DNA of 64,000 nt from Variovorax sp. E3 (GTDB taxonomy: Bacteria; Pseudomonadota; Gammaproteobacteria; Burkholderiales; Burkholderiaceae_C), in NCBI RefSeq assembly GCF_016082275.1, contig NZ_MOWM01000012.1, positions 36,218-100,217 of the forward strand, written 5' to 3'. The notes beneath the pieces are model-generated. The model did not search any database. It had not been told where the DNA came from and saw only the letters and a list, made by a program, of their open reading frames with translations. The translations under genes and the position numbers were made by a program. Of this stretch, positions 26,993-39,664 are shown piece by piece (the first letter of the stretch is position 1; the number at the start of each line of letters is the position of its first letter).

Positions 26993-28894
26993 TCAGACCT
27001 GGATCGTCGGCTTGTACTCGGCGGGAAGCACTTCCTTCCATTTGCCGAAGAGCGCCATCAGTCCGACCGCCACCGCGCCCGACAGCACCACCACGCCGCA
27101 CGCGTGCGCCCAGCCGCCGTCGAAGGCGCCGAACATCACGGCGCGAAAGGCCTGCACCACCCAGCTGAACGGCAGCCAGCTGTGCACCGTGCGAAAGAAG
27201 CCGGCCGACAGTTCCACCGGCAGCACGCCGCCGCCCGCCGACAGCTGCAGCGTGAGCAGCAGCACGGTCAGGATGCGGCCGAAATCGCCGAACACATGCA
27301 GGATGGCGAACAGCACCACCAGGAACACCAGCGAGGCCAGCGCCATCGTGAGCGCCAGCGCCGCCACGTGCGGCGCTTGCACGTCCAGCACGCCGAGCAG
27401 CGTGGCCAGCACCAGCGCCACCTGCAGCAGCACGATGAGCGCGGGCATGGTGATCTTGCCCAGCGTCTTCGCCAGCTTCGGGTAGTGCGTGTGCTCCGAC
27501 AGCACGATGCGGATGTTGAACAGGTAGCCCGCCATCACCGCGCCGATCCACAGCGCCACCGACACCATGTTGGGCACGAAGGCGCTGCCGTTGTTGTCCA
27601 CGGGCGCCACCACCTCGACCTTGGGCTCGACCGAATCGGCCAGGCCCGAGGCACTGCCCTGGATGCGGGTGATCGACGCGGGCAGCGCGGCCTCGATGGT
27701 GCGCACGCCGGTCAGCAGGCGCTGCGCGCCTTGCGCGAGCTGCGCGCCGCCCTGCACGAACTCGTCGAGCTTGCGGTCTTCGGGCAGCTTGCCGGCCATG
27801 GTGCGGATGCCGGCGGACAGCGCGCCCATGCCGTCGGTGAGCTTGCCCACGCCGCCTTCGAGCGCCGTGGCGCCGGCGTCGAGCTTCTGGTTGCCGTCCT
27901 GTGCCTTGGCCATGGCGGACTGCGCCTGCTCGAGGCCGCCGCGCAGCTTGTCGGCGCCGCCCGCGAGCTCGCCGGCGCCGCGGGCGATGCGCTCGCCCAC
28001 GAAGGGAATGTCGGCCGACTCCTTCTGCAACCGGCGCGCGCCGTCGCCGAGCTGCCCGGCGCCGCCGTGGAGCTGGTCGAGCCCGTCGCCGATCTGGGCC
28101 AGGCCGCTGCCGAGTTCGTGCTGGCCCGCCGCGAGCTGCTGCGCGCCGCTCTTGAGCGCGCGCAGGTCGGTGTCGGCCGGCAGCTTCGACTGGATGGTGC
28201 GGATGCCGCCGTTGACCTGCTTGAAGCCGCTGCCCACCTGTTGCGCGGCGGCGCTGTACTGGGTGGTGCCGGTGGCCAGCGCCTGGCTGCCGTCGCGCAG
28301 GGCCAGCAGGGCCTGCTTGAGCTGTTCGAGCCGCTGCTGCGAGCCCGCCGCCGCGTTCAGCACCAGTTCCCAGCGCTGCTCGTTGAGCATTTCGTTGACC
28401 TGGTGCCCCAACTCGCCGGCAAAGCGGCGGGCCAGTCCGGCCGAGCTGTAGTTGTTGCCCTCCGAGGTGTAGACCACCAACTGGCCCGCGCCGCGCTGCG
28501 TGCCCGGCACCGCGTTGGCGCTGAAGTCCTGGGGAATCAGCAAGGCGAAGGCGAGCGTGCCGCGCCGCACTTCGGCGCGCGCCGCGGCCTCGTCGGTCAT
28601 CACGCGAAAGCCGAAGGCGCGCTTGGCGAGCAGGGTGCCCGTGAGCTGCTCGCCCACGTTGACCGAGTGCGACATGTAGGTCACGCCGCGGTCCTGGTTC
28701 ACGATGGCGGCGGGGAGGTCGGCCGTGTGGCCGGCCGGGTCCCAGACGCTCGTGAGGTAGATCAGCGCGTAGATCGCAGGCACCACGCCGACCGCCACGA
28801 TGGCCAGCAGGATGCGCGGAAAGCGCTGCACGACCGCCAGCTCGGCCCGCGCAATGGCCAGGGTGCCGGCGATCAGGGCGCGCAGGTATCGCAT
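26993..28894 (-). CDS. YhgE/Pip domain membrane protein
   Basis: A 633-residue protein with the YhgE/Pip layout: an N-terminal membrane helix (about residues 25-50), a periplasmic domain starting LPAAIVNQDRGVTYMSHSV, a long central stretch of about 250 residues with repeated Gly/Leu/Gln pattern (for example LKSGAQQLAAGQHELGSGL) predicted to form helical repeats, then five or six C-terminal helices of ABC-2 type. The family includes the phage infection protein of Lactococcus and putative exporters; function is unsettled. It lies 49 bases upstream of the MerR gene in the same direction. Confidence 0.87.
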   Translation of the reverse strand: MRYLRALIAGTLAIARAELAVVQRFPRILLAIVAVGVVPAIYALIYLTSVWDPAGHTADLPAAIVNQDRGVTYMSHSVNVGEQLTGTLLAKRAFGFRVMTDEAAARAEVRRGTLAFALLIPQDFSANAVPGTQRGAGQLVVYTSEGNNYSSAGLARRFAGELGHQVNEMLNEQRWELVLNAAAGSQQRLEQLKQALLALRDGSQALATGTTQYSAAAQQVGSGFKQVNGGIRTIQSKLPADTDLRALKSGAQQLAAGQHELGSGLAQIGDGLDQLHGGAGQLGDGARRLQKESADIPFVGERIARGAGELAGGADKLRGGLEQAQSAMAKAQDGNQKLDAGATALEGGVGKLTDGMGALSAGIRTMAGKLPEDRKLDEFVQGGAQLAQGAQRLLTGVRTIEAALPASITRIQGSASGLADSVEPKVEVVAPVDNNGSAFVPNMVSVALWIGAVMAGYLFNIRIVLSEHTHYPKLAKTLGKITMPALIVLLQVALVLATLLGVLDVQAPHVAALALTMALASLVFLVVLFAILHVFGDFGRILTVLLLTLQLSAGGGVLPVELSAGFFRTVHSWLPFSWVVQAFRAVMFGAFDGGWAHACGVVVLSGAVAVGLMALFGKWKEVLPAEYKPTIQV

Positions 28895-28945
28895 GGGGCT
28901 AGGAGGTCTTCAGCGCCATGGCGGGGCGGTGCGCGAGAAAAAAGC

Positions 28946-29314
28946 TCAGGCCGGCTTCTTCTGCGCGGGGTCGTAGAAGAACTGTTCTTCGGCGATGCGC
29001 TCGCCCTCCCAGCGCTGCCAGGCGATTTCTTCCATGCGCATCTTTGCGCCGCCCTTGAAGGCGAACTCGAAGATCCAGTGGATGGCGACGTGGTCGCCGT
29101 TCACCAGCACCGGCCGCACGCAGTTGGAGATCACCGACTCGGTGCGCTCCAGCACGGCGCTTTCCTGCGCCACCAGCGTGCTGCGGCCCCGCCTCGGCTC
29201 GGCCTGGTTCTCGCGCATGGTCGCATCTTCGGTATAGAAGTCTTCGATGGCCTTGGCGTGCGCGCCGCCTTCGACGGCGGCAATGAACGATTCGAGTCGG
29301 GCGGGTGTGGGCAT
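28946..29314 (-). CDS. NTF2-like (SnoaL-type) small protein
   Basis: A 122-residue protein of the nuclear transport factor 2 fold, seen in FYTEDATMRENQ, the VLVNGDHVAIHWIFEFAF strands and the closing MEEIAWQRWEGERIAEEQFFYD. Such proteins are small-molecule isomerases, hydrolases or ligand-binding domains; the exact role cannot be read. It follows hppA with one base between the hppA stop and its ATG, and is probably on the same transcript. No catalytic Asp-His pair typical of steroid isomerases is obvious. Confidence 0.78.
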   Translation of the reverse strand: MPTPARLESFIAAVEGGAHAKAIEDFYTEDATMRENQAEPRRGRSTLVAQESAVLERTESVISNCVRPVLVNGDHVAIHWIFEFAFKGGAKMRMEEIAWQRWEGERIAEEQFFYDPAQKKPA

Positions 29315-29315
29315 G

Positions 29316-31828
<2,513 letters not shown>

Positions 31829-32082
31829 GCTTTGCTTCTCCATTCGTTCGTTGCGACTAGTGGAGACGGACACCATGAACCCTGCGTGCAACGCGTACGG
31901 GGGCATGTTTTCCGTCGCGTTGCTTCCTCGAAGCTCACAGCACCTGGGGTGCGGAGCCGATTGGCCAACGGTTGCAATTTACAGGCAAAAACGGATGCGT
32001 GTGCGACCGTGCGGTGACACGGAAAGTAAACTCCGGGTTTGTCCCCATCCTTCTCATACTTTTCAACTACTCGAAAAACGTC

Positions 32083-32610
32083 ATGTCCTTCGACAAAGTT
32101 TCCCCCGGCAAGAACGTCCCCGATGCCTTCAACGTCGTGATCGAAATCCCGATGAATGCCGACCCGATCAAGTACGAAGTCGACAAGGAGTCGGGCGCGA
32201 TCTTCGTCGACCGCTTCATGACGACGGCCATGTACTACCCCGCGAACTACGGCTACGTGCCGCAGACCCTGTCGGGCGACGGCGACCCGGTCGACGTGCT
32301 GGTGATCGCCCCGTACCCGCTGCTGCCGGGCGTGGTGGTGCCGTGCCGCCCCCTGGGCATCCTGATGATGGAAGACGAAGCCGGCGTCGACGGCAAGGTG
32401 CTGGCCGTGCCCACCGACAAGGTGCTGCCGATCTACAGCCACTGGAAGTCGGTCGACGACGTGAACCCGATGCGCCTGAAGGCCATCAGCCACTTCTTCG
32501 AGCACTACAAGGACCTGGAAGCCGGTAAGTGGGTCAAGGTGTTGGGCTGGGAAGGCATCGACTCCGCCAAGAAGGAAGTCCTGGACGGCATCGCCGCTTA
32601 CAAGAAGTAA
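32083..32610 (+). CDS. ppa: Inorganic pyrophosphatase (soluble, family I)
   Basis: Hydrolyses pyrophosphate in the cytoplasm, pulling biosynthetic reactions forward. The 175-residue hexameric-type enzyme shows the active-site set: the Glu/Lys/Asp of [26 protein letters not shown], the signature [10 protein letters not shown] and the acidic [15 protein letters not shown]. Start ATG at 32083. It is divergent from the membrane pyrophosphatase gene, with 254 bases between, so the window pairs an energy-wasting and an energy-conserving pyrophosphatase under possibly shared control. Confidence 0.96.
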   Translation: MSFDKVSPGKNVPDAFNVVIEIPMNADPIKYEVDKESGAIFVDRFMTTAMYYPANYGYVPQTLSGDGDPVDVLVIAPYPLLPGVVVPCRPLGILMMEDEAGVDGKVLAVPTDKVLPIYSHWKSVDDVNPMRLKAISHFFEHYKDLEAGKWVKVLGWEGIDSAKKEVLDGIAAYKK

Positions 32611-32627
32611 TTTTTCCGGGCGAGGAG

Positions 32628-32653
32628 GGCGCGCGGCGCGTGGAGCGCGCGCC
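32628..32653. other. Stem-loop between ppa and the convergent GNAT-like gene
   Basis: GGCGCGCG and CGCGCGCC form a perfect 8-base GC stem around a ten-base loop in the 48-base gap between two convergent genes. No T-run follows on either strand, so termination is possible but unproven. Confidence 0.4.
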
Positions 32654-32658
32654 GCCCC

Positions 32659-33813
32659 TCAGGCCGTCTTGAACGGGCTGCGCTCGCCCAGGTGGTCCAT
32701 GTAGTTCTCGATGCCCGCGCCCTCGCGCTCGAGGAAGCGCTCGACGGCATCGGCGAACGACGGGTGCGCCAGCCAGTGCGCGCTGGTGGTCTTCACCGGC
32801 ATCAGGGCGCGGGCCATCTTGTGCTCACCCTGCGCGCCGCCCTCGAAGCGCTTGGCGCCGTGCGCGATGCACCAGGCCAGCGGCTGGTAGTAGCAGGCCT
32901 CGAAGTGCAGGCAATCCACGCGCTCCAGCGCCCCCCAGTAGCGGCCGTAGGCCACCAGCGGTTCGTCAGGCTGCGTCGACAGCGCGATCAGGCTCGTGGC
33001 CATGGGCTTGCCGTTGCGCTCGGCGACGAACAGCAGCCAGGCCTCGGGCAGTGTGTCAGCCATGCGCTGGAAGAAGTCGCGCGTGAGGTAGGGCGGGTTG
33101 CCGTGCTCGCGGTAGGTGCGCTCGTAGCAGCGGTAGAAAAAATCCCAGTCGGCCTTCGAGATGTCGGCGCCGCGCGACCAGCGAAAGCTCACGCCGGCAT
33201 CGGCCACCTTGCGGCGTTCCTGGCGGATCTTCTTGCGCTTGTCGTGGGCAAGGCTGGCGAGGAAGGCGTCGAAGTCGGCGTACCGCGCGTTGGTCCAGTG
33301 GAACTGCACGGTGTTGCGCAGCATCAGCCCGGCTTCGGTGCAGGCGGCAATGTCTTGGTCGGCGCCGAACAGCAGGTGCAGCGACGACAGGTCTTCCTGC
33401 TTGCACAGCGCGACCAGCCCTTGCACCAGCAATGTGCGGCTTTGCGCGTCGCGTGCCAGCAGCCGGGTGCCGGGCACGGGCGTGAACGGCACCGCGACCA
33501 CGGCCTTGGGGTAGTAGGCCAGCCCGTGTTGCTCATAGGCATTGGCCCAGGCCCAGTCGAAGACGTACTCGCCGTACGAATGGTCCTTGATGTAGAGCGG
33601 GCACGCGGCCTGCAACTGCTTGCCGCGCCACAGCGTGACGAACTGCGGCATCCATCCGCTTTCGGGCGTGGCGCTGCGGCTTTCATGCAGCGCCGAGAGG
33701 TATTCATGGCGCATGAAAGGCGAGGGCTCGGCCTGCGCGGCAAGCAGTGCGTTCCATGCGTCCGGGCTCACGTCCGACGGCGACGACAGAACCCGAATGA
33801 CATAATCGTTCAA
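32659..33813 (-). CDS. DUF482/GNAT family acyltransferase-like protein
   Basis: A 384-residue protein of the DUF482 (FemAB-like GNAT) family, seen in PFMRHEYLSALHESRS, the basic HDKRKKIRQERRKV, FYRCYERTYREHGNPPYLT, and the C-terminal HFEACYYQPLAWCIAHG followed by FEGGAQGEHKMARAL. Family members are predicted to add amino acids or acyl groups to cell wall or lipid precursors; none of this is shown here. There is no ATG at the natural N-terminus, so I use a TTG at 33813 (NDYVIRVLSS) with AGGA upstream. Only 19 bases separate it from the divergent nadE start. Confidence 0.82.
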   Translation of the reverse strand: MNDYVIRVLSSPSDVSPDAWNALLAAQAEPSPFMRHEYLSALHESRSATPESGWMPQFVTLWRGKQLQAACPLYIKDHSYGEYVFDWAWANAYEQHGLAYYPKAVVAVPFTPVPGTRLLARDAQSRTLLVQGLVALCKQEDLSSLHLLFGADQDIAACTEAGLMLRNTVQFHWTNARYADFDAFLASLAHDKRKKIRQERRKVADAGVSFRWSRGADISKADWDFFYRCYERTYREHGNPPYLTRDFFQRMADTLPEAWLLFVAERNGKPMATSLIALSTQPDEPLVAYGRYWGALERVDCLHFEACYYQPLAWCIAHGAKRFEGGAQGEHKMARALMPVKTTSAHWLAHPSFADAVERFLEREGAGIENYMDHLGERSPFKTA

Positions 33814-33832
33814 GCCTTTTTCTTCCTTTTGT

Positions 33833-35864
<2,032 letters not shown>

Positions 35865-35870
35865 AAAATA

Positions 35871-35897
35871 AAAAGCCCCGGAGACCGGGGCTTTTTT
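35871..35897 (+). terminator. Intrinsic terminator after nadE-glnB
   Basis: AAAGCCCCGG, three-base loop, CCGGGGCTTT, continuing into a T-run. It lies 7 bases after the glnB stop. The A-run before the stem gives a T-run on the other strand, so it can also end the convergent LOG gene transcript. Confidence 0.93.
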
Positions 35898-35908
35898 AGA
35901 GGCGGGCG

Positions 35909-36499
35909 TCAGAGGTTTTCCGACAGCCTGTCCTCGCGCGGGTGGAGCGGCACTTCGGCGCGCAGCGCCGTGAGCAGTTCGCTCACTTCGGTGCCGGTGC
36001 AAATCAGGTCCATCTGCCACTCGCCCATGAAGCCCTCGCGCACGCTGTGCGCCAGGAAGCCCAGCAGGCCGTCGTAGTAGCCGGCGGTGTTGAGGATGCC
36101 GATGGGCTTGTCGTGGTAGCCGAGCTGGCGCCAGGTCCAGATCTCGAACAGTTCTTCAAACGTGCCGATGCCGCCCGGCAGTGCCACGAAGGCGTCGGCG
36201 CGCTCGCCCATCATGGCCTTGCGCTCGTGCATGGTGTCGACCACGTGCAGTTCGTCGCACAGCGGGTTGGCCAGTTCCTTGTCGACCAGCGCCTTGGGGA
36301 TGATGCCGACCACGCGGCCGCCGGCCAGGCGGGTGGCCTCGGCCACCGTGCCCATCAGGCCGGTGCGGCCACCGCCGTACACCAGTTGGCCGCCATGCTG
36401 GCCGATCCACTGGCCGACCGCTTGCGCGGCCTGGGAAAACTCAGGGCGCTCGCCGGGGCGCGAGCCGCAATACACACAGATCGAAAATTCAGGATTCAT
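35909..36499 (-). CDS. LOG family protein (cytokinin riboside monophosphate phosphoribohydrolase)
   Basis: Releases ribose 5-phosphate from nucleoside monophosphates; in plants and some bacteria the product is active cytokinin, in other bacteria purine salvage is more likely. The 196-residue protein has the Rossmann-like start SICVYCGSRPGERPEF, the GGGRTGLMG loop and the LOG signature PGGIGTFEELFEIWTWRQLG. Length and motifs are standard (TIGR00730). No isopentenyltransferase gene is nearby, so a hormone role in this organism is not supported by context. Convergent with glnB. Confidence 0.92.
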   Translation of the reverse strand: MNPEFSICVYCGSRPGERPEFSQAAQAVGQWIGQHGGQLVYGGGRTGLMGTVAEATRLAGGRVVGIIPKALVDKELANPLCDELHVVDTMHERKAMMGERADAFVALPGGIGTFEELFEIWTWRQLGYHDKPIGILNTAGYYDGLLGFLAHSVREGFMGEWQMDLICTGTEVSELLTALRAEVPLHPREDRLSENL

Positions 36500-36530
36500 C
36501 CTGCCATCATGCCGCAGCCGGCAGGCCCTC

Positions 36531-36938
36531 TCATGACAGGAAGCGTTGCCACAGCGCGGCGACCCAGATGCCGCCGCACAGTGTGAGCGACAGCAGCACG
36601 GCCGCGCTGCCCATGTCCTTGGCGCGCTTGGACAGGTCGTGCCATTCGGGGCCGATGCGGTCGATGGCGGCTTCCACGGCGGTGTTGAGCAGCTCCACGA
36701 TCATCACGAGGATCGCGCTGCCCGCGAGCAGGGCCACCTCGACCCAGCTGCGCCCGAGCCAGAAGGCGGCCGGGATCATCACGATCGAGATGATGGCTTC
36801 CTGGCGGAAGGCGGGCTCGCTCCAGCCGGCGCGCAGGCCGTGCAGCGAAATCAGCGTGGCATGCCAGACGCGCTCGAAACCCTTGCGGGCCTTTTGCGGG
36901 TTGACGGCGGGATCGGGAAGATTGGGCAAGGCACTCAT
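36531..36938 (-). CDS. dgkA: Diacylglycerol kinase
   Basis: Small integral membrane kinase that phosphorylates diacylglycerol, recycling lipid from glycan modification. The 135-residue protein has three membrane helices, the amphipathic start FERVWHATLISLHGLRAGW, and the catalytic signature ELLNTAVEAAIDRIG followed by HDLSKRAKDMGSAAV. Its start overlaps the RDD gene stop by four bases. The N-terminal 20 residues (PNLPDPAVNPQKARKG) are longer than in Escherichia coli, which is common in this order. Confidence 0.93.
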   Translation of the reverse strand: MSALPNLPDPAVNPQKARKGFERVWHATLISLHGLRAGWSEPAFRQEAIISIVMIPAAFWLGRSWVEVALLAGSAILVMIVELLNTAVEAAIDRIGPEWHDLSKRAKDMGSAAVLLSLTLCGGIWVAALWQRFLS

Positions 36939-37510
36939 CGGCGGCTCATCGGCTTGGAGGTGATGAGCCGCGTACCGGCCCAGGCGTCGTGCCAGAACTG
37001 GCGGTCGGGGTGAAAACGTGCGAGCAGGGCCCAGATGGCGACCCAGCCGAAGATCAGGACGGCCGATTCACCGCCCGAGAGCTTGAAGGGCGCCAGGGCG
37101 GCCAGCGGCGGCAGGAACCAGATCCAGCTGAGCAGGTAGCGCGCCAGGGCGCGGCGCTGGCTCACGGGCTGGTCGTGCAGGTCGACGATGCGGATGTTCC
37201 AGGTTTTCATGGCGAGGGTCTGGCCCTTGGTCCAGAACCAGACGAAGTACACGCCAAAAACGATGAAGAGGAAAGCCTGGAACAGGTGGCGCCGCGAATC
37301 CATGGCGTCGCGCATCTGGCCCAGCGTGCTGAAGAGCCAGCCCGAGACGAACACCACCGCGAACAGCAGCATGCCTTCGTAGAGCCAGCAGGCCATGCGG
37401 GGCCACAGGCCGGGCACTGTCGAGACGGGGGCGCTGCTTGCGGAAGAGGCGGAAGAGTCGGACGAGGCCGGGTGATCGGATCCCGAACTTTCGGGAGAAC
37501 TGGAAACCAT
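36935..37510 (-). CDS. RDD family membrane protein
   Basis: A 191-residue protein with an N-terminal Ser-rich cytoplasmic stretch and three or four membrane helices. The RDD-domain pattern is seen in MACWLYEGMLLFAVVF, KGQTLAMKTWNIRIVDLHDQPVS and the closing DRQFWHDAWAGTRLI. The Arg-Asp-Asp residues that name the domain are partly replaced here. Function unknown, possibly transport. It sits between dgkA and a DUF3106 gene, in an arrangement that recurs downstream of the ECF sigma gene in Comamonadaceae. Confidence 0.85.
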   Translation of the reverse strand: MVSSSPESSGSDHPASSDSSASSASSAPVSTVPGLWPRMACWLYEGMLLFAVVFVSGWLFSTLGQMRDAMDSRRHLFQAFLFIVFGVYFVWFWTKGQTLAMKTWNIRIVDLHDQPVSQRRALARYLLSWIWFLPPLAALAPFKLSGGESAVLIFGWVAIWALLARFHPDRQFWHDAWAGTRLITSKPMSRR

Positions 37511-37523
37511 CGAGGCCTTGCGG

Positions 37524-38381
37524 TCAGGGGGCGGTGGAAGCGGGCGGGTCGGCCGTCACCGAAGGGGCCGGCACCTGGGCTTCCGCCGGAACCGGCGGGG
37601 ACGACGCGCTGGCCGGCGAGGGTGCCGCGGGCACGATGGCCACGGCCGGCGTGGTCGCGCTCGGGCGCTCGGGCGGCGTGGCCACCAGCACGGTGGCTGG
37701 CGCGGAGGTCGGGGCGGGTGGCGGAGTCAGCAGGATTCTTGGCGTGTGCAGGCCGCCGGGCGTGACGGCGGGCACCGGCACCAGCTTCTGGGCGGAGACC
37801 GGGCGCACCGGGATGGCCGCACCGCGCGGCTTGGTCGGGGCGCGTTCGGCGAGCTTGCGCTTTTCTTCTTCGCTCAGGGCCTGGTACTGCTCCCACTTGG
37901 CCTTGCGCTCGTCGGCCGGGATGCGCTTGACCTCGGCGAAGTTCAGGCGGGCCTGGGTGCGCTGCTGGTTGCTCAGTGCGGCCCACTCGATCATGCGGCT
38001 GTGCAGGGTCACCTTGTCTTCGCTCGACATTTCGGCGAAGTTGCGCGACAGCGCCAGCCATTTGCGCTTTTGCCCGGTGTTCAGGGAGTTCCAGTGGGGG
38101 CTCAGCGGCGCCAGGGCCTGCTGCTGCCCGCTGGTGAGCTCGCTCCACAGCGGCTTGGTGGTGGACACCGCCTTGGGGCTGCTGGCGGCCGAGGCGCCGG
38201 GCGATGCGGCGCTGCCCACGGCGGACTTGGCGGCGGTTTCGGCGTGCGGCTGGGCATGGGCGCCGGCGACCGTCAGGCCGAAGGCTGCGACTGCAAACGC
38301 GCTCGCCCAAACGACTGCGCCCGCCGGGAGCGGGCGCAGCGGGCGAGGCGTGTTCGCGCTGGAGGAGGAGCGGCGTCGCAT
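37524..38381 (-). CDS. DUF3106 domain exported protein
   Basis: A 285-residue protein: N-terminal helix or signal sequence (AVVWASAFAVAAFGLTVAG), then the DUF3106 domain with repeated helix motifs PLWSELTSGQQQALAPLSP, WNSLNTGQKRKWLALSRNF and LSNQQRTQARLNFAEVKRI, and a long Pro/Ala/Val tail. It resembles periplasmic helical-repeat sensors such as the CpxP/RseC group in layout, but function is unknown. The ATG at 38381 lies in the same open frame as the upstream DUF3619 gene with no stop between, which is either a missed deletion or a fusion. No clear ribosome site precedes it. Confidence 0.78.
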   Translation of the reverse strand: MRRRSSSSANTPRPLRPLPAGAVVWASAFAVAAFGLTVAGAHAQPHAETAAKSAVGSAASPGASAASSPKAVSTTKPLWSELTSGQQQALAPLSPHWNSLNTGQKRKWLALSRNFAEMSSEDKVTLHSRMIEWAALSNQQRTQARLNFAEVKRIPADERKAKWEQYQALSEEEKRKLAERAPTKPRGAAIPVRPVSAQKLVPVPAVTPGGLHTPRILLTPPPAPTSAPATVLVATPPERPSATTPAVAIVPAAPSPASASSPPVPAEAQVPAPSVTADPPASTAP

Positions 38382-38397
38382 TCGGTCGGTGGAAAGT

Positions 38398-38818
38398 TCA
38401 GTCAGAGGCGCTGTCGGCCTCAGGAATTGGGCAAAACCGGGGTCGGTGTAGGCGGCGGGCGGCAGGTCGCCGGTCAGGAGCGCGGAATCCACTTCGGCCA
38501 GTTCGCTGGCGCGGTCGTCGTCCTGCATCACGCTGATGGTGATGAGGCCGGCCACGAGCGCGATCAGCGGCACCACGGAGCCGATGCGCGTCCACCAGCT
38601 GCCGCCCAGCGTGGCCGTGTGGCCCGACTGGACCACCACGGGCGCGTGCGCAATTGCGGCGGCAGCTTGCGCGCGGCCACGGCCTGGGCGCGGGCCACGC
38701 GGAGTCGTTCGCCGATGTCGTGCGGCAGCTCCTTGTTGCCGGCCGAGAGGCGGGCAACGAGACGCTGGCCGAACTGGTCTTCGGCGGCGGTTGAAGAGTT
38801 TGGAACCTTAGTGTTCAT
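38398..38818 (-). CDS. DUF3619 membrane protein, probable anti-sigma-type partner (frame break near 38642)
   Basis: About 140 residues: a soluble N-terminal part (EDQFGQRLVARLSAGNKELP), then one membrane helix (IGSVVPLIALVAGLITISVM) and a C-terminal tail of about 40 residues with AYTDPGFAQF. Its ATG overlaps the sigma factor stop (ATGA), a coupling typical of sigma/anti-sigma pairs, but no zinc-binding anti-sigma motif is seen. One base must be added near 38642 to join the halves. A second missing base near 38430 would give the stop at 38398; without it the frame runs into the DUF3106 gene. Confidence 0.7.
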
Positions 38819-39381
38819 AGCGATATTCCCTTGGCCTTGAGCGCCTTGCTCAGAGCGTGAACGGCTCGCGAGCAATGGGTTTTGACGCTGCCTTCGGAGC
38901 AGCCCATCGCGGCGGCCGTCTCTGCGACGTCCATTTCCTCCCAGTAACGCATCAGGAAAGCCTCGCGTTGACGGCCCGGCAGTGCAGCGATCTGTTCCTC
39001 GATCTCGTGGAAGACCTGGGCGCGGCGGGTGGTGTCTTCGGCGCTCTCCGATTCCCTAGAGTCGGTCGGCGAGACGAAGTTCTCCAGCAGGTCGAAATCG
39101 CCGTCGTCGTCGACCGAATCGAAGTCGCTGAGGTTCGAGAACAGGGCCCGGCGGGTCTTCTGGCGGCGGAACCAGTCGAGCGTGCAGTTCGACAGGATGC
39201 GCTGGAACAGCATCGGCAGCTCGGCCGCCGGCTTGTCGCCGTAGTGCTGCGCGAGCTTCATCATGCTGTCCTGCACGATATCGAGCGCCGCTTCTTCGTC
39301 CCGCACGTGGTAGACCGAGCGCTTGAAAGCGCGCCGTTCGACGCTTTTCAGGAAGTCGGAGAGTTCTAGTTCAGTGGCCAA
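38815..39381 (-). CDS. ECF-type RNA polymerase sigma factor
   Basis: A 188-residue group 4 sigma factor. Region 2 is seen in HVRDEEAALDIVQDSMMKLAQHY and FQRILSNCTLDWFRRQKTRR; region 4 in LPGRQREAFLMRYWEEMDVAETAAAMGCSEGS (helix-turn-helix). An acidic linker of about 40 residues (DDDGDFDLLENF) separates the two. It starts a co-directional set sigma-DUF3619-DUF3106-RDD-dgkA joined by overlaps, so that set is probably its own regulatory module. Target promoters are unknown. Confidence 0.9.
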   Translation of the reverse strand: MATELELSDFLKSVERRAFKRSVYHVRDEEAALDIVQDSMMKLAQHYGDKPAAELPMLFQRILSNCTLDWFRRQKTRRALFSNLSDFDSVDDDGDFDLLENFVSPTDSRESESAEDTTRRAQVFHEIEEQIAALPGRQREAFLMRYWEEMDVAETAAAMGCSEGSVKTHCSRAVHALSKALKAKGISL

Positions 39382-39632
39382 GCGAGAGGGGGCGCGCAGG
39401 GAGCGCCGCGTGGGGAAAAGGTGTCTAGCGATCGCGTATGTTTACCGCCGCGGATTATGCCTTTGTCGCTTTACAGAAGAGCTGAAGCGAATCTGAACGC
39501 CGGGAAATGCCATAATCCGAGCTGCAAGTCAAAAGGCAAACGGGTCACGGTCCGGCGGAACATCAGTCCGCTCATGGCTTTGGCCTCAAGTCCTGGCGCG
39601 ACCTCACAAGGGTTGGCAAGGGGCACCCAAGG

Positions 39633-39650
39633 TATTTCGTTCCCGAAATA
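39633..39650 (+). promoter_or_regulatory. Inverted repeat just before the ilvB ribosome site
   Basis: TATTTCG, four bases, CGAAATA: a perfect 7-base repeat ending four bases before the AAAGG ribosome site of ilvB. As RNA it would form a hairpin beside the ribosome site. I found no Ile/Val/Leu-rich leader peptide in the 283-base region upstream, so classical attenuation is not supported. Confidence 0.45.
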
Positions 39651-39664
39651 GACAAAGGTTGATC

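Noticed and set aside
35909..36499. A plant-hormone (cytokinin) role for the LOG protein
   Set aside because: No isopentenyltransferase or other cytokinin gene lies nearby; LOG proteins are widespread in bacteria without such a role.
39574..39651. A short frame upstream of ilvB as an attenuation leader peptide
   Set aside because: It holds no cluster of Ile, Val or Leu codons and no terminator follows it.
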